Shown here piece after piece: positions 23,487 to 31,478 of a DNA stretch of 64,000 nt. The position numbers and the translations under genes were made by a program. Within the stretch, counting starts at the first letter, position 1, and every line of letters begins with the position of its first letter. The DNA is taken from NCBI GenBank assembly GCA_000720845.1, contig JODU01000004.1, positions 1 to 64,000 of the forward strand, in the 5' to 3' direction. The notes beneath the pieces are model-generated. The model saw nothing but the letters and a program-made list of their open reading frames with translations, did not search any database and was not told the DNA's origin. This DNA is from Kitasatospora aureofaciens. GTDB taxonomy: Bacteria; Actinomycetota; Actinomycetes; Streptomycetales; Streptomycetaceae.

Positions 23487-24716
23487 ATGCATGCCTGGCC
23501 CGCTTCCGAGGTCCCCGCCCTGCCTGGTCAGGGCCGCGACCTGAGGATCCACGACACCGCGACCGGCGGCCTCGTCACCCTCGACCCCGGTCCCGTCGCC
23601 CGTATCTACGTCTGCGGCATCACGCCGTACGACGCCACCCACATGGGGCACGCGGCGACCTACAACGCGTTCGACCTCGTGCAGCGCGTGTGGCTCGACA
23701 CCAAGCGGCAGGTCCACTACGTCCAGAACGTCACCGACGTGGACGACCCGCTCCTGGAGCGGGCCGTGCGCGACGGGGTCGACTGGACCGCCCTCGCCGA
23801 GCAGGAGACCGCCCTCTTCCGCGAGGACATGACGGCGCTGCGGATGCTCCCGCCGCGGCACTACATAGGCGCCGTCGAGGCCATACCCGGCATCGTCCCG
23901 CTCGTCGAGCGGCTGCGCGACGCCGGCGCGGCCTACGAGCTCGAGGGCGACATCTACTTCTCCGTCGAGGCCGACCCGCACTTCGGCGGCGTCTCCCACC
24001 TCGACGCCGCCGCGATGCGGCTGCTCTCCGCCGAGCGCGGCGGCGACCCCGACCGGCCCGGCAAGAAGAACCCGCTCGACCCGATGCTGTGGATGGCCGC
24101 CCGGGAGGGTGAGCCCAGCTGGGACGGCGGCACCCTCGGCCGCGGGCGGCCCGGCTGGCACATCGAGTGCGTCGCCATCGCCCTCGACCACCTCGGCATG
24201 GGCTTCGACGTCCAGGGCGGCGGCTCCGACCTCGCCTTCCCGCACCACGAGATGGGCGCCTCGCACGCCCAGGCCCTCACCGGCGAGTTCCCCATGGCCA
24301 AGGCGTACGTGCACGCCGGCATGGTCGGCCTCGACGGCGAGAAGATGTCCAAGTCCAAGGGCAACCTGGTCTTCGTGTCGCAGCTGCGCCGCGAGGGCGT
24401 CGACCCGGCCGCCATCCGGCTCACCCTGCTCGCCCACCACTACCGCTCCGACTGGGAGTGGACCGACCAGGTGCTGGAAGGCGCGCTCGCCCGGCTGGAG
24501 CGCTGGCGCGCCGCGGTCTCCCGCCCCGACGGCCCGTCCGCGGAGGCCCTGGTGGAGCAGATCCGCGAGGCCCTCGCGAACGACCTGGACTCGCCGGCCG
24601 CCCTCGCCGCGGTCGACCGCTGGGCCGCCCTTCAGCAGGAAACCGGCGGCACGGACATCGGCGCCCCGGGCGTTGTCTCCCGGGCGGTGGACGCGCTGCT
24701 GGGCGTGGCGCTGTAA
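23487..24716 (+). CDS. mshC: Cysteine:GlcN-Ins ligase, mycothiol biosynthesis
   Basis: 409 residues. MshC joins L-cysteine to 1-D-myo-inosityl-2-amino-2-deoxy-glucopyranoside using ATP, a late step of mycothiol synthesis. It is a cysteinyl-tRNA synthetase paralogue: zinc Cys43 in YVCGITPYDATHMGHA with the HIGH-like motif T-H-M-G-H, KMSKS at 286-290 and the HHEMGASHAQAL zinc/adenylate region, but no anticodon-binding domain, which fits its shorter length. TAGGCT (23475-23480) ends 6 nt before the ATG with no ribosome-binding site: probably leaderless. Confidence 0.96.
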   Translation: MHAWPASEVPALPGQGRDLRIHDTATGGLVTLDPGPVARIYVCGITPYDATHMGHAATYNAFDLVQRVWLDTKRQVHYVQNVTDVDDPLLERAVRDGVDWTALAEQETALFREDMTALRMLPPRHYIGAVEAIPGIVPLVERLRDAGAAYELEGDIYFSVEADPHFGGVSHLDAAAMRLLSAERGGDPDRPGKKNPLDPMLWMAAREGEPSWDGGTLGRGRPGWHIECVAIALDHLGMGFDVQGGGSDLAFPHHEMGASHAQALTGEFPMAKAYVHAGMVGLDGEKMSKSKGNLVFVSQLRREGVDPAAIRLTLLAHHYRSDWEWTDQVLEGALARLERWRAAVSRPDGPSAEALVEQIREALANDLDSPAALAAVDRWAALQQETGGTDIGAPGVVSRAVDALLGVAL

Positions 24717-24724
24717 AAGGCGCA

Positions 24725-24774
24725 CGGAATGGACCAGGGGCCGCTTCCCGGGAAGCGGCCCCTGGTCCATTCCG
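24725..24774. terminator. 50-bp perfect palindrome between mshC and PAC2 gene
   Basis: Two 25-bp arms with no loop, centred at 24749/24750 on CCCGGG, placed 9 nt after the mshC stop and 11 nt before the end of the convergent PAC2 gene. Its position suits a bidirectional factor-independent terminator without a T-tract. Confidence 0.8.
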
Positions 24775-24785
24775 CTCAGTTCTGC

Positions 24786-25787
24786 TCAGTCCTCCGACGA
24801 CTCCTCGTCGTCCCCGCTCGCCTTCGGCGGCTTCGGCGGCCGGTTCCGGCCGCTCGGGTTGTCCCGCAGGAACGGCGTACCGGCCGGCCCGTCGCCGCCG
24901 TCCGCCGTGGCATGCCCACCAGGACCACCGGTCCCGCCCGGCCCCGATCCGTCCCGCCGCCGCAGATACCGCTCGAACTCCCGCGCGATCGCCTCGCCCG
25001 ACGCCTCCGGCAGCTCCGCCGTGTCCCGGGCCTCCTCCAGCGACTGCACGTACTCCGCGACCTCGGAGTCCTCCGCGGCCAGCTGGTCCACGCCCACCTG
25101 CCAGGCACGCGCGTCCTCGGGCAGCTCGCCCAGCGGGACCCGCACGCCGATCAGATCCTCCAGCCGGTTCAGCAGGGCCAGCGTGGCCTTCGGGTTCGGC
25201 GGCTGCGACACGTAGTGCGGCACCGCCGCCCACAGCGACACGGCAGGCACGCCCGCGTGCGTGCACGCCTCCTGGAGAATGCCGACGATGCCCGTGGGCC
25301 CCTCGTACTTGGTCTCCTCCAGGTCCATGCGCCGCGCCAGGTCGGTGTCCGACGTGGTCCCGCTGATCGGCACCGGACGGGTGTGCGGGGTGTCGCCCAG
25401 CAGGGCGCCCAGGACGACCACCAGCTCGACACCCAGCTCGTGGGCGAAGCCGAGCAGCTCGTTGCAGAACGAACGCCAGCGCATGGACGGTTCGATGCCC
25501 CGGACGAGAACGAGGTCGCGCGGCTTGTCGCCGCCGACGCGGACCACCGACAGCCTGGTCGTCGGCCAGGTGATCTTGCGGACGCCGTCCTCCATGAACA
25601 CCGTGGGACGGTTGACCTGGAAGTCGTAGTAGTCCTCGGCGTCCAGCGCCGCGAACACCTCGCCCTTCCACTCCCTGTCGAGATGCGCGACCGCGGTGGA
25701 GGCGGCGTCACCGGCATCGTTCCAGCCCTCGAACGCGGCCACCATGACCGGGTCGACCAGCTCGGGAACCCCCTCGAGCTCGATCAC
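24786..25787 (-). CDS. PAC2 family protein (proteasome assembly chaperone-like)
   Basis: 333 residues from GTG 25787, chosen for the strong GGAAGGAGG 7 nt upstream. The PAC2 fold is indicated by MVAAFEGWNDAGDAASTAV at the N terminus, then VRGIEPSMRW, LGALLGDTPHTRP and GPTGIVGILQEAC. The last 80 residues are helical and then Gly/Pro/Asp-rich. Eukaryotic PAC2 helps assemble 20S alpha rings; whether the actinobacterial relatives act on PrcA is not established. This gene is about 23 kb from prcBA, so any link is inference. Confidence 0.88.
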   Translation of the reverse strand: MIELEGVPELVDPVMVAAFEGWNDAGDAASTAVAHLDREWKGEVFAALDAEDYYDFQVNRPTVFMEDGVRKITWPTTRLSVVRVGGDKPRDLVLVRGIEPSMRWRSFCNELLGFAHELGVELVVVLGALLGDTPHTRPVPISGTTSDTDLARRMDLEETKYEGPTGIVGILQEACTHAGVPAVSLWAAVPHYVSQPPNPKATLALLNRLEDLIGVRVPLGELPEDARAWQVGVDQLAAEDSEVAEYVQSLEEARDTAELPEASGEAIAREFERYLRRRDGSGPGGTGGPGGHATADGGDGPAGTPFLRDNPSGRNRPPKPPKASGDDEESSED

Positions 25788-25865
25788 CCAGCGCCTCCTT
25801 CCGACGTGCCCTCGCGTACCCCCCAACCTTACGGCGTGCCGAGGGACCGCCCGCAGCCCCCTTGC

Positions 25866-25894
25866 ACGGGGCAGTGAACGGATCACTGCCCCGT
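25866..25894 (-). terminator. Terminator of the glycerol operon
   Basis: ACGGGGCAGTGA and TCACTGCCCCGT form a 12-bp perfect stem with a 5-nt loop, 45 nt beyond the glpD stop on the minus strand. Confidence 0.8.
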
Positions 25895-25938
25895 CCCCGG
25901 GGTCCGGACACCCGCCGTCCGGCGCCGGAACGCCGGCC

Positions 25939-27555
25939 CTACTTCTTGTCGAGCACGTCCTGGACCTGCGCGCGGACGTCGTCCGTGGCCAGACCGCGGA
26001 TCGTCAGCGTCGTACGGCGGCGCAGCACGTCGTCCGCCGTCTCGGCCCACTCGTTGTCCCGGGCCCACACGACCTGAGCCCAGATCTCGGGGGCGTCCGG
26101 GTGGACGCGCTGGGCCAGCTCCGGGCTCTCGTTCGCGAGCCGGGCGATGTCGAAGGCGAGCGAGCCGTAGTGCGTGGCCAGGTGCCTGGCGGTGTCCGCC
26201 GCCATGCGCGGGCCGGGCGCCGAGCCGTCCACCAGCAGCCGGTGGGCGACCGCGCGCGGGTTGGCGACGCCGGGCAGCGGCAGCTTCTTCGGCAGCGAGG
26301 AGATCGGCTCGAAGTCGTCGCCCAGCGGGTGGCCCGGCAGCGCCTCCAGCTTCTTCATCACCGTACGGCCGATGTGGCGGAAGGTGGTCCACTTGCCGCC
26401 CGCGACGGACAGCATGCCGCCCCGGCCCTCGGTGACGACCGTCTCGCGCTTGGCCTTCGCGGTGTCGCCGGGACCGCCCGGCAGCACGCGCAGCCCCGCG
26501 AAGGAGTACGTGATGAGGTCCCGGTCGAGCTGCTGGTCGCGGATGGAGAACGCGGCCTCGTCGAGGATCTGGGCTATGTCCTTCTCGTTGACCGCGACGT
26601 CCGCCGGGTCGCCCTCGAACTCCTCGTCGGTCGTGCCGAGCAGCAGCATGTCCTCCCAGGGGAGGGCGAAGGTGATCCGGTACTTGTCGATCGGGGTGGC
26701 CAGTGCCGCCTTCCACGGCGCGGTGCGCTTGAGCACCAGGTGCGCGCCCTTGGAGAGCCGGATCGACGGCGCCGCGGCCGGGTCCTCCATGCGGCGCAGG
26801 TGGTCGACCCAGGGGCCGGTGGCGTTGAGCACCAGGCGGGCGTTCACCCCGAACTCGTCGCCCGACAGCCGGTCCTTCAGCTCGGCGCCGGTCACCCGGC
26901 CGTTGGTGAAGCGCAGTCCGGTGACCTCGGCGTGGTTGAGGACGACCGCGCCGGACTCGACCGCCGCGCGGACCGTCATCAGGGCCATGCGGGCGTCGTT
27001 CATCTGGTCGTCGCCGTACACGGCCACGGCCTTGAGGTTGTCGGTGCGCAGCTCCGGCACGTCCTGCGCGGCCTTGGCCGGGGAGAGCAGGTGGCCGACG
27101 CCGTCGCCGAAGGCGGACAGCGCCGAGTACGCGAAGACGCCTGCCCCGAGCTTCGCCGCGCCGTGCGGCCCGCCCTTGTACACGGGGAGGTAGAACGTGA
27201 GCGGGTTCGCCAGGTGGGGGGCCACCTGGCGGGAGACCGCACGGCGCTCGAAGTGGTTCTCCGCCACCAGCTTCACCGCGCCGGTCTGCAGGTAGCGCAG
27301 CCCGCCGTGGAGCAGCTTGGAGGAGGCGGAGGAGGTGGCGCCGGCGAAGTCGCCGGCGTCGACCACGGCCACCCTGAGGCCGGACTGCGCGGCGTGCCAG
27401 GCGGTGGAGATGCCCAGGATGCCGCCGCCGATCACGAGAAGGTCGTACGACGCCTTGGAGAGCTGTTCCCGGGTCTCGGCCCGGCTCGGGTTGGAGCCGG
27501 AGGCCGGGTGCGTCCCCAGGGCAGGCACGGACTGCAGGGTGGACTGGGTGGTCAT
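25939..27555 (-). CDS. glpD: Aerobic glycerol-3-phosphate dehydrogenase
   Basis: 538 residues. An FAD-dependent, membrane-associated enzyme oxidising glycerol-3-phosphate to dihydroxyacetone phosphate and passing electrons to quinone. The dinucleotide-binding motif VIGGGILGIST lies at about residue 40. ATSSASSKLLHGGLRYLQTG is the classic GlpD flavin/substrate segment, and RRTTLTIRG lies in the C-terminal domain. Length is normal. It is the last gene of the glpF-glpK-glpD operon, 8 nt after glpK, and is followed by a hairpin terminator. Confidence 0.96.
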   Translation of the reverse strand: MTTQSTLQSVPALGTHPASGSNPSRAETREQLSKASYDLLVIGGGILGISTAWHAAQSGLRVAVVDAGDFAGATSSASSKLLHGGLRYLQTGAVKLVAENHFERRAVSRQVAPHLANPLTFYLPVYKGGPHGAAKLGAGVFAYSALSAFGDGVGHLLSPAKAAQDVPELRTDNLKAVAVYGDDQMNDARMALMTVRAAVESGAVVLNHAEVTGLRFTNGRVTGAELKDRLSGDEFGVNARLVLNATGPWVDHLRRMEDPAAAPSIRLSKGAHLVLKRTAPWKAALATPIDKYRITFALPWEDMLLLGTTDEEFEGDPADVAVNEKDIAQILDEAAFSIRDQQLDRDLITYSFAGLRVLPGGPGDTAKAKRETVVTEGRGGMLSVAGGKWTTFRHIGRTVMKKLEALPGHPLGDDFEPISSLPKKLPLPGVANPRAVAHRLLVDGSAPGPRMAADTARHLATHYGSLAFDIARLANESPELAQRVHPDAPEIWAQVVWARDNEWAETADDVLRRRTTLTIRGLATDDVRAQVQDVLDKK

Positions 27556-27563
27556 GGTGGTTC

Positions 27564-29123
27564 TTACTCCTCGTCCTCGAGCCAGCCCATGGTCCGCTCG
27601 ACGGCCTTGAGCCAGCTCTTGTACTCACGGTCGCGGGTGTCCGCGTCCATGCGGGGGGTCCACTCGGCGGCCCGCCGCCAGTTGGCGCGCAGGTCGTCGG
27701 TGCTGTTCCAGAAGCCGACGGCGAGACCGGCGGCGTAGGCGGCGCCGAGGCAGGTGGTCTCGGCGACCATCGGGCGCACCACGGGCGCGTCCACGAAGTC
27801 GGCGAGGGTCTGCATCAGCAGGTTGTTCGAGGTCATGCCGCCGTCGACCTTGAGGGCGGTCAGCTCCACACCGGAGTCCTTCGTCATGGCGTCCGCGATC
27901 TCACGGGTCTGCCAGGCGGTGGCCTCCAGGACGGCACGCGCGAGGTGCGCCTTGGTGACGTAGCGGGTGAGGCCGGCGATCACACCGCGGGCGTCGGAGC
28001 GCCAGTACGGGGCGAACAGACCGGAGAAGGCCGGTACGAAGTAGGCGCCGCCGTTGTCCTCGACCTGCATCGCCAGGGTCTCGATCTCGGCGGCGGTGGA
28101 GATCAGGCCCATCTGGTCGCGCATCCACTGGACCAGCGAACCGGTGACGGCGATCGAGCCCTCCAGGGCGTAGACCGTGTCCTGGTCGCCGATCTTGTAG
28201 CCGACCGTGGTCAGCAGGCCCGAGTAGGAGTTGATGAGCTTGTCACCGGTGTTCATCACCATGAAGGTGCCGGTGCCGTACGTCGACTTGGTCTCGCCCT
28301 CGGAGAAACAGGTCTGGCCGAACAGGGCCGCCTGCTGGTCGCCGAGCGCGGAGGCGACCGGGATGCCGCCGAGCAGTTCGCCGAGGCGGCCGCCCGTGAT
28401 CTCGCCGTACACCTCGGCGGAGGAGCGGATCTCCGGGAGCATCTGCATCGGCACGCCGATCGACTCGGCGATCTTCTCGTCCCACGCCATGGTGTGCAGG
28501 TTCATCAGCATGGTGCGGGAGGCGTTGGTGACGTCGGTGACGTGCTTGCCGCCGTTGACGCCGCCGGTGAGGTTCCAGATGACCCAGGTGTCCATGGTGC
28601 CGAAGAGCAGGTCGCCCGCCTCGGCGCGCTCGCGCAGTCCGTCGACGTTGTCGAGCAGCCAGCGGGCCTTGGGACCGGCGAAGTAGGACGCGAGGGGGAG
28701 GCCGGTCTCGCGGCGGAAGCGGTCCTGGCCGACGTTGCGGCCGAGTTCCCTGCACAGGGCGTCGGTGCGGGTGTCCTGCCAGACGATGGCGTTGTGGACG
28801 GGCTCACCGGTGTTCTTGTCCCAGACGAGGGTGGTCTCGCGCTGGTTGGTGATGCCGATGGCCTTGATGTCGTCGCGGGTGATGCCGGCCTTCTCGACGG
28901 CTCCGGCGACGACCTCCTGGACGTTGGTCCAGATCTCGGTCGCGTCGTGCTCGACCCAGCCCGGCTTCGGGAAGATCTGCTCGTGCTCCTTCTGGTCGAC
29001 GGAGACGATGCGCCCGTCGCGGTCGAAGACGATGCAGCGCGAGGAGGTCGTGCCCTGGTCGATGGCGGCGATGAACGGCCCGTGGCCGTGCGAGGCGATT
29101 CCGGCGTTGTGGGCGTCGGTCAC
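27564..29123 (-). CDS. glpK: Glycerol kinase
   Basis: 519 residues from GTG 29123 with AGGAG upstream. It phosphorylates glycerol to sn-glycerol-3-phosphate. FGGY-kinase signatures: AAIDQGTTSSRCIVFD (phosphate binding), ITNQRETTLVWD and IVWQDTRT (glycerol-binding Arg, Glu, Trp), YGTGTFMVMNTGD, and LKVDGGMTSNNLLMQ near the C terminus. Length is normal for the family. It is the middle gene of the operon between the GlpF facilitator and GlpD, and is expected to be induced by glycerol through GylR. Confidence 0.97.
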   Translation of the reverse strand: MTDAHNAGIASHGHGPFIAAIDQGTTSSRCIVFDRDGRIVSVDQKEHEQIFPKPGWVEHDATEIWTNVQEVVAGAVEKAGITRDDIKAIGITNQRETTLVWDKNTGEPVHNAIVWQDTRTDALCRELGRNVGQDRFRRETGLPLASYFAGPKARWLLDNVDGLRERAEAGDLLFGTMDTWVIWNLTGGVNGGKHVTDVTNASRTMLMNLHTMAWDEKIAESIGVPMQMLPEIRSSAEVYGEITGGRLGELLGGIPVASALGDQQAALFGQTCFSEGETKSTYGTGTFMVMNTGDKLINSYSGLLTTVGYKIGDQDTVYALEGSIAVTGSLVQWMRDQMGLISTAAEIETLAMQVEDNGGAYFVPAFSGLFAPYWRSDARGVIAGLTRYVTKAHLARAVLEATAWQTREIADAMTKDSGVELTALKVDGGMTSNNLLMQTLADFVDAPVVRPMVAETTCLGAAYAAGLAVGFWNSTDDLRANWRRAAEWTPRMDADTRDREYKSWLKAVERTMGWLEDEE

Positions 29124-29207
29124 AGTGTGCTCCTGGGGTTCCGTGGTGGGTGGCCGGTGCGTACGGCGCGTGGTCTGCGGCTCGATGATCGCCGAGCGGG
29201 GGGCCGC

Positions 29208-30002
29208 TCAGGCGAACGCGACGTTGTAGACACCTCCGGCGATCGCACCGCCGATCAGCGGACCGACGACCGGGATCCAGGCGTAGGACCAGTCGGAGCC
29301 GCCCTTGTTGGGCAGGGGCAGCAGGGCGTGCACGATGCGCGGGCCGAGGTCGCGGACCGGGTTGATCGCGTATCCGGTCGGGCCGCCGAGCGACAGACCG
29401 ATGGAGACCACCACGAACCCGGTGATCAGGGCGCCCAGGACGCCGAGGCCGTTGCCCTCGTCGTTCAGGCCCTGGGTGAGGATGGCGAGGAGCAGGACGA
29501 AGGTGCCGATGATCTCGGTGGCGAGGTTCTGGAGCGTGTTCCGGATCTCGGGGCCGGTGGAGAAGACGCCCAGCACGGGGCCGGCGCCCTTCTCCTGCGC
29601 CTCGACGGACTTGGCCGTCGGGTCCTGCGCGCCGGGACCGCCGACGATCTCGCGGTCGGTGAGGTGGGCCTGGAACTGGCCGTAGTAGGCGATCCAGACC
29701 AGGACCGCGCCGATCATGGCGCCGAGGAGCTGGCCGGCGAAGTAGGTCGGCGTGTTGCTCCAGTCGCCGTCCTTGATCGCGATGCCGACCGTCACGGCCG
29801 GGTTGAGGTGGGCTCCGGAGAGCGGACCCGATATGTACGCCGCAGTCATGACGGCGAAGCCCCACCCGAAGGCGATGGCGAGCCAGCCGGCGTTGCGTGC
29901 CTTGGAGGCCTTGAGTGTGACGGCGGCACACACGCCGCCGCCGAGCAGGATGAGCAGGGCGGTACCGATGGTCTCGCCGATGAAGATGTCGGAGCTGGAC
30001 AC
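29208..30002 (-). CDS. glpF: Glycerol uptake facilitator (aquaglyceroporin)
   Basis: 264 residues from GTG 30002 with AAAGGAG 7 nt upstream; the frame is open to 30107 but without a supported start. Six membrane helices plus two half-helices are visible. The first NPA box is intact (GAHLNPAVT). The second reads AINPVRDLGPR, so Val replaces Ala in the NPA motif while the pore Arg is kept; the extracellular loop between is long and polar. It lets glycerol diffuse into the cell for GlpK to trap. It is the first gene of the gyl operon. Confidence 0.94.
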   Translation of the reverse strand: MSSSDIFIGETIGTALLILLGGGVCAAVTLKASKARNAGWLAIAFGWGFAVMTAAYISGPLSGAHLNPAVTVGIAIKDGDWSNTPTYFAGQLLGAMIGAVLVWIAYYGQFQAHLTDREIVGGPGAQDPTAKSVEAQEKGAGPVLGVFSTGPEIRNTLQNLATEIIGTFVLLLAILTQGLNDEGNGLGVLGALITGFVVVSIGLSLGGPTGYAINPVRDLGPRIVHALLPLPNKGGSDWSYAWIPVVGPLIGGAIAGGVYNVAFA

Positions 30003-30132
30003 CCGCGACTCCTTTGTCCTTCGTCCAGGGGAAGCCGAACCCCCGGGTCCCTCCGGGTGTTCCGGCGCCCTCGGTATGAGAGCGATGGCGGCCCTTGGCA
30101 CTGTCACACTCTAACGCTTATTGCCGGTAGGT

Positions 30133-30149
30133 GTTCGACAATGCCGACC
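30133..30149. promoter_or_regulatory. Candidate GylR operator upstream of glpF
   Basis: GTTCGACA, A, TGCCGACC: the same 17-bp frame as the perfect dyad in front of gylR, with two mismatches. It lies 131 nt upstream of the glpF start, where the operon promoter should be. The rest of 30003-30314 holds the glpF leader and the gylR terminator, with no gene. Confidence 0.6.
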
Positions 30150-30271
30150 GATGGACGCGAGTCTCGTTCGGTGTCACGCGTGCGTCAAGAGCTGTGTTAT
30201 CGAAAGCACGATCGTTATTGATCGTCAGGGACTATCGATCCGCGGCGACGCCGGTTCCGCGGAAACACGAA

Positions 30272-30300
30272 GGGCCGGAACACCCTCGGTGTCCCGGCCC
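30272..30300 (-). terminator. Terminator after gylR
   Basis: GGGCCGG and CCCGGCC arms extended by five more pairs (one A-C mismatch) around a 3-nt loop, 15 nt past the gylR stop on the minus strand. It would separate gylR from the glpFKD transcript. Confidence 0.7.
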
Positions 30301-30314
30301 GTGTCGATCCTGCC

Positions 30315-31079
30315 CTAGAACCGCCCGGCGCCCAGGTCCCGCGACACCGCGCGGGCGCAGTCCCGTACCGCCGCGACCAGCTCGGGCCGCAGCTCGCCCT
30401 CCCGGCACAGCCGTTCCACGGCCCCGGTGACGCCGACCGCGCCGACCGGCATGCGCCGGCGGTCGTGGATGGGGGCGGCGACGGAGGCGATGCCCTCCCA
30501 GGTCTCCTCGACGTCGGCGGCGTACCCGCGCGCGCGGGTGATGTCCAGGACGTGCTCGAAGCTGTCCGGCTCGCAGACGGTCCGGTCCGTGAACGCCTTG
30601 CGGTCGGCCTCCAGCGCCTCGCTGTGCGCGACCGGGTCGTACGCCGACAGCACCTTGCCCAGGGCCGTGGAGTGCAGCGGCTGCATGGCCCCGATCTCCA
30701 GGACCTGCCGGCTGTCGTCGGGCCGGAAGACGTGGTGCACGATCAGGACGCCCCGCTGGTGCAGGACCCCCAGGTGGACGCTCTCGCCGCTGGAGCGGGC
30801 CAGGTCGTCCGTCCACACCAGGGCGCGGGCGCGCAGCTCGTGCACGTCCAGGTAGGTCGTGCCCAGGCGCAGCAGCTCGGCGCCCAGCTGATAGCGCCCG
30901 GATGCGTCGTCCTGTTCGACGAAGCCCTCCTGTTGGAGGGTGCGCAGGATGCCGTGCGCGGTGCCTTTGGCCAGACCCAGCGACGAGGCGATGTCCGACA
31001 GGCCGAGCCGCCGCTCGCCGCCCGCGAGCAGGCGCAGCATCGCGGCCGCCCGCTCGAGCGACTGGATGTTCCGTGCCAT
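30315..31079 (-). CDS. gylR: IclR-family regulator of the glycerol operon
   Basis: 254 residues from ATG 31079 (GGAGG 9 nt upstream), the same length as S. coelicolor GylR. The N-terminal winged helix includes LSDIASSLGLAKGTAHGILR; the IclR ligand domain follows, with LHSTALGKVLSA and the late GAVGVTGAVERL. GylR represses the glycerol operon and itself and is relieved by glycerol or glycerol-3-phosphate (established in S. coelicolor). It is transcribed in the same direction just upstream of glpF. A perfect dyad overlaps its own probable -10 region. Confidence 0.95.
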   Translation of the reverse strand: MARNIQSLERAAAMLRLLAGGERRLGLSDIASSLGLAKGTAHGILRTLQQEGFVEQDDASGRYQLGAELLRLGTTYLDVHELRARALVWTDDLARSSGESVHLGVLHQRGVLIVHHVFRPDDSRQVLEIGAMQPLHSTALGKVLSAYDPVAHSEALEADRKAFTDRTVCEPDSFEHVLDITRARGYAADVEETWEGIASVAAPIHDRRRMPVGAVGVTGAVERLCREGELRPELVAAVRDCARAVSRDLGAGRF

Positions 31080-31131
31080 CGACGTACTGCCTCCGTCCCC
31101 TTCGAGTGCCGACCTCGCCGTCGCTGACGTC

Positions 31132-31148
31132 GTTCGGCAATGCCGAAC
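31132..31148. promoter_or_regulatory. Perfect 17-bp dyad, candidate GylR auto-operator
   Basis: GTTCGGCA, A, TGCCGAAC, 53 nt upstream of the gylR start codon. It abuts and overlaps TAGTGT on the minus strand (31152-31147), a likely -10 element, so a bound repressor would block gylR transcription. A related site lies before glpF. Confidence 0.65.
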
Positions 31149-31382
31149 ACTACCGGTCGATGTCGACCTCCCGCTAATGGTCGGCGGGCAACTGTTGCAC
31201 TTCGGCCACCTCCCGGTGACCACGGAGGCCCGCACCGGGACCGCGCACCGGACCGCGCACCGCGCGGGCCACCGCGGTCGCGGTGACGTTCCGGGACGGG
31301 CGGCTCATCCGTTCGGCGGGTATTCGCCCCGCCATCCTCGTCCGTCTCGTGGACGCCCTGACCATCCGCCCCCGGTCCCGGC

Positions 31383-31478
31383 TACCCTGGCGACGTGCGT
31401 TGTCCCCGGGGGCGTCCACGACGGACGGCACCGGGCAGACGCAAAGCCGACAGCCGTCGCATCCTAGGGAGCCCCTTC
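31383..31478 (+). promoter_or_regulatory. metH promoter and structured 5' leader
   Basis: TACCCT at 31383-31388 is a plausible -10, giving a leader of about 85 nt. Within it CGACGG (31419-31424) can pair with CCGTCG (31454-31459) and CGGC (31426-31429) with GCCG (31446-31449), with the intervening loop containing GACGCAAAG. No B12-box is visible. It may be a regulatory RNA, but I cannot assign a riboswitch class. Confidence 0.4.

Noticed and set aside
31236..31478. Cobalamin riboswitch before metH
   Set aside because: No B12-box consensus is visible and the leader is too short; I kept only a generic structured-leader note.
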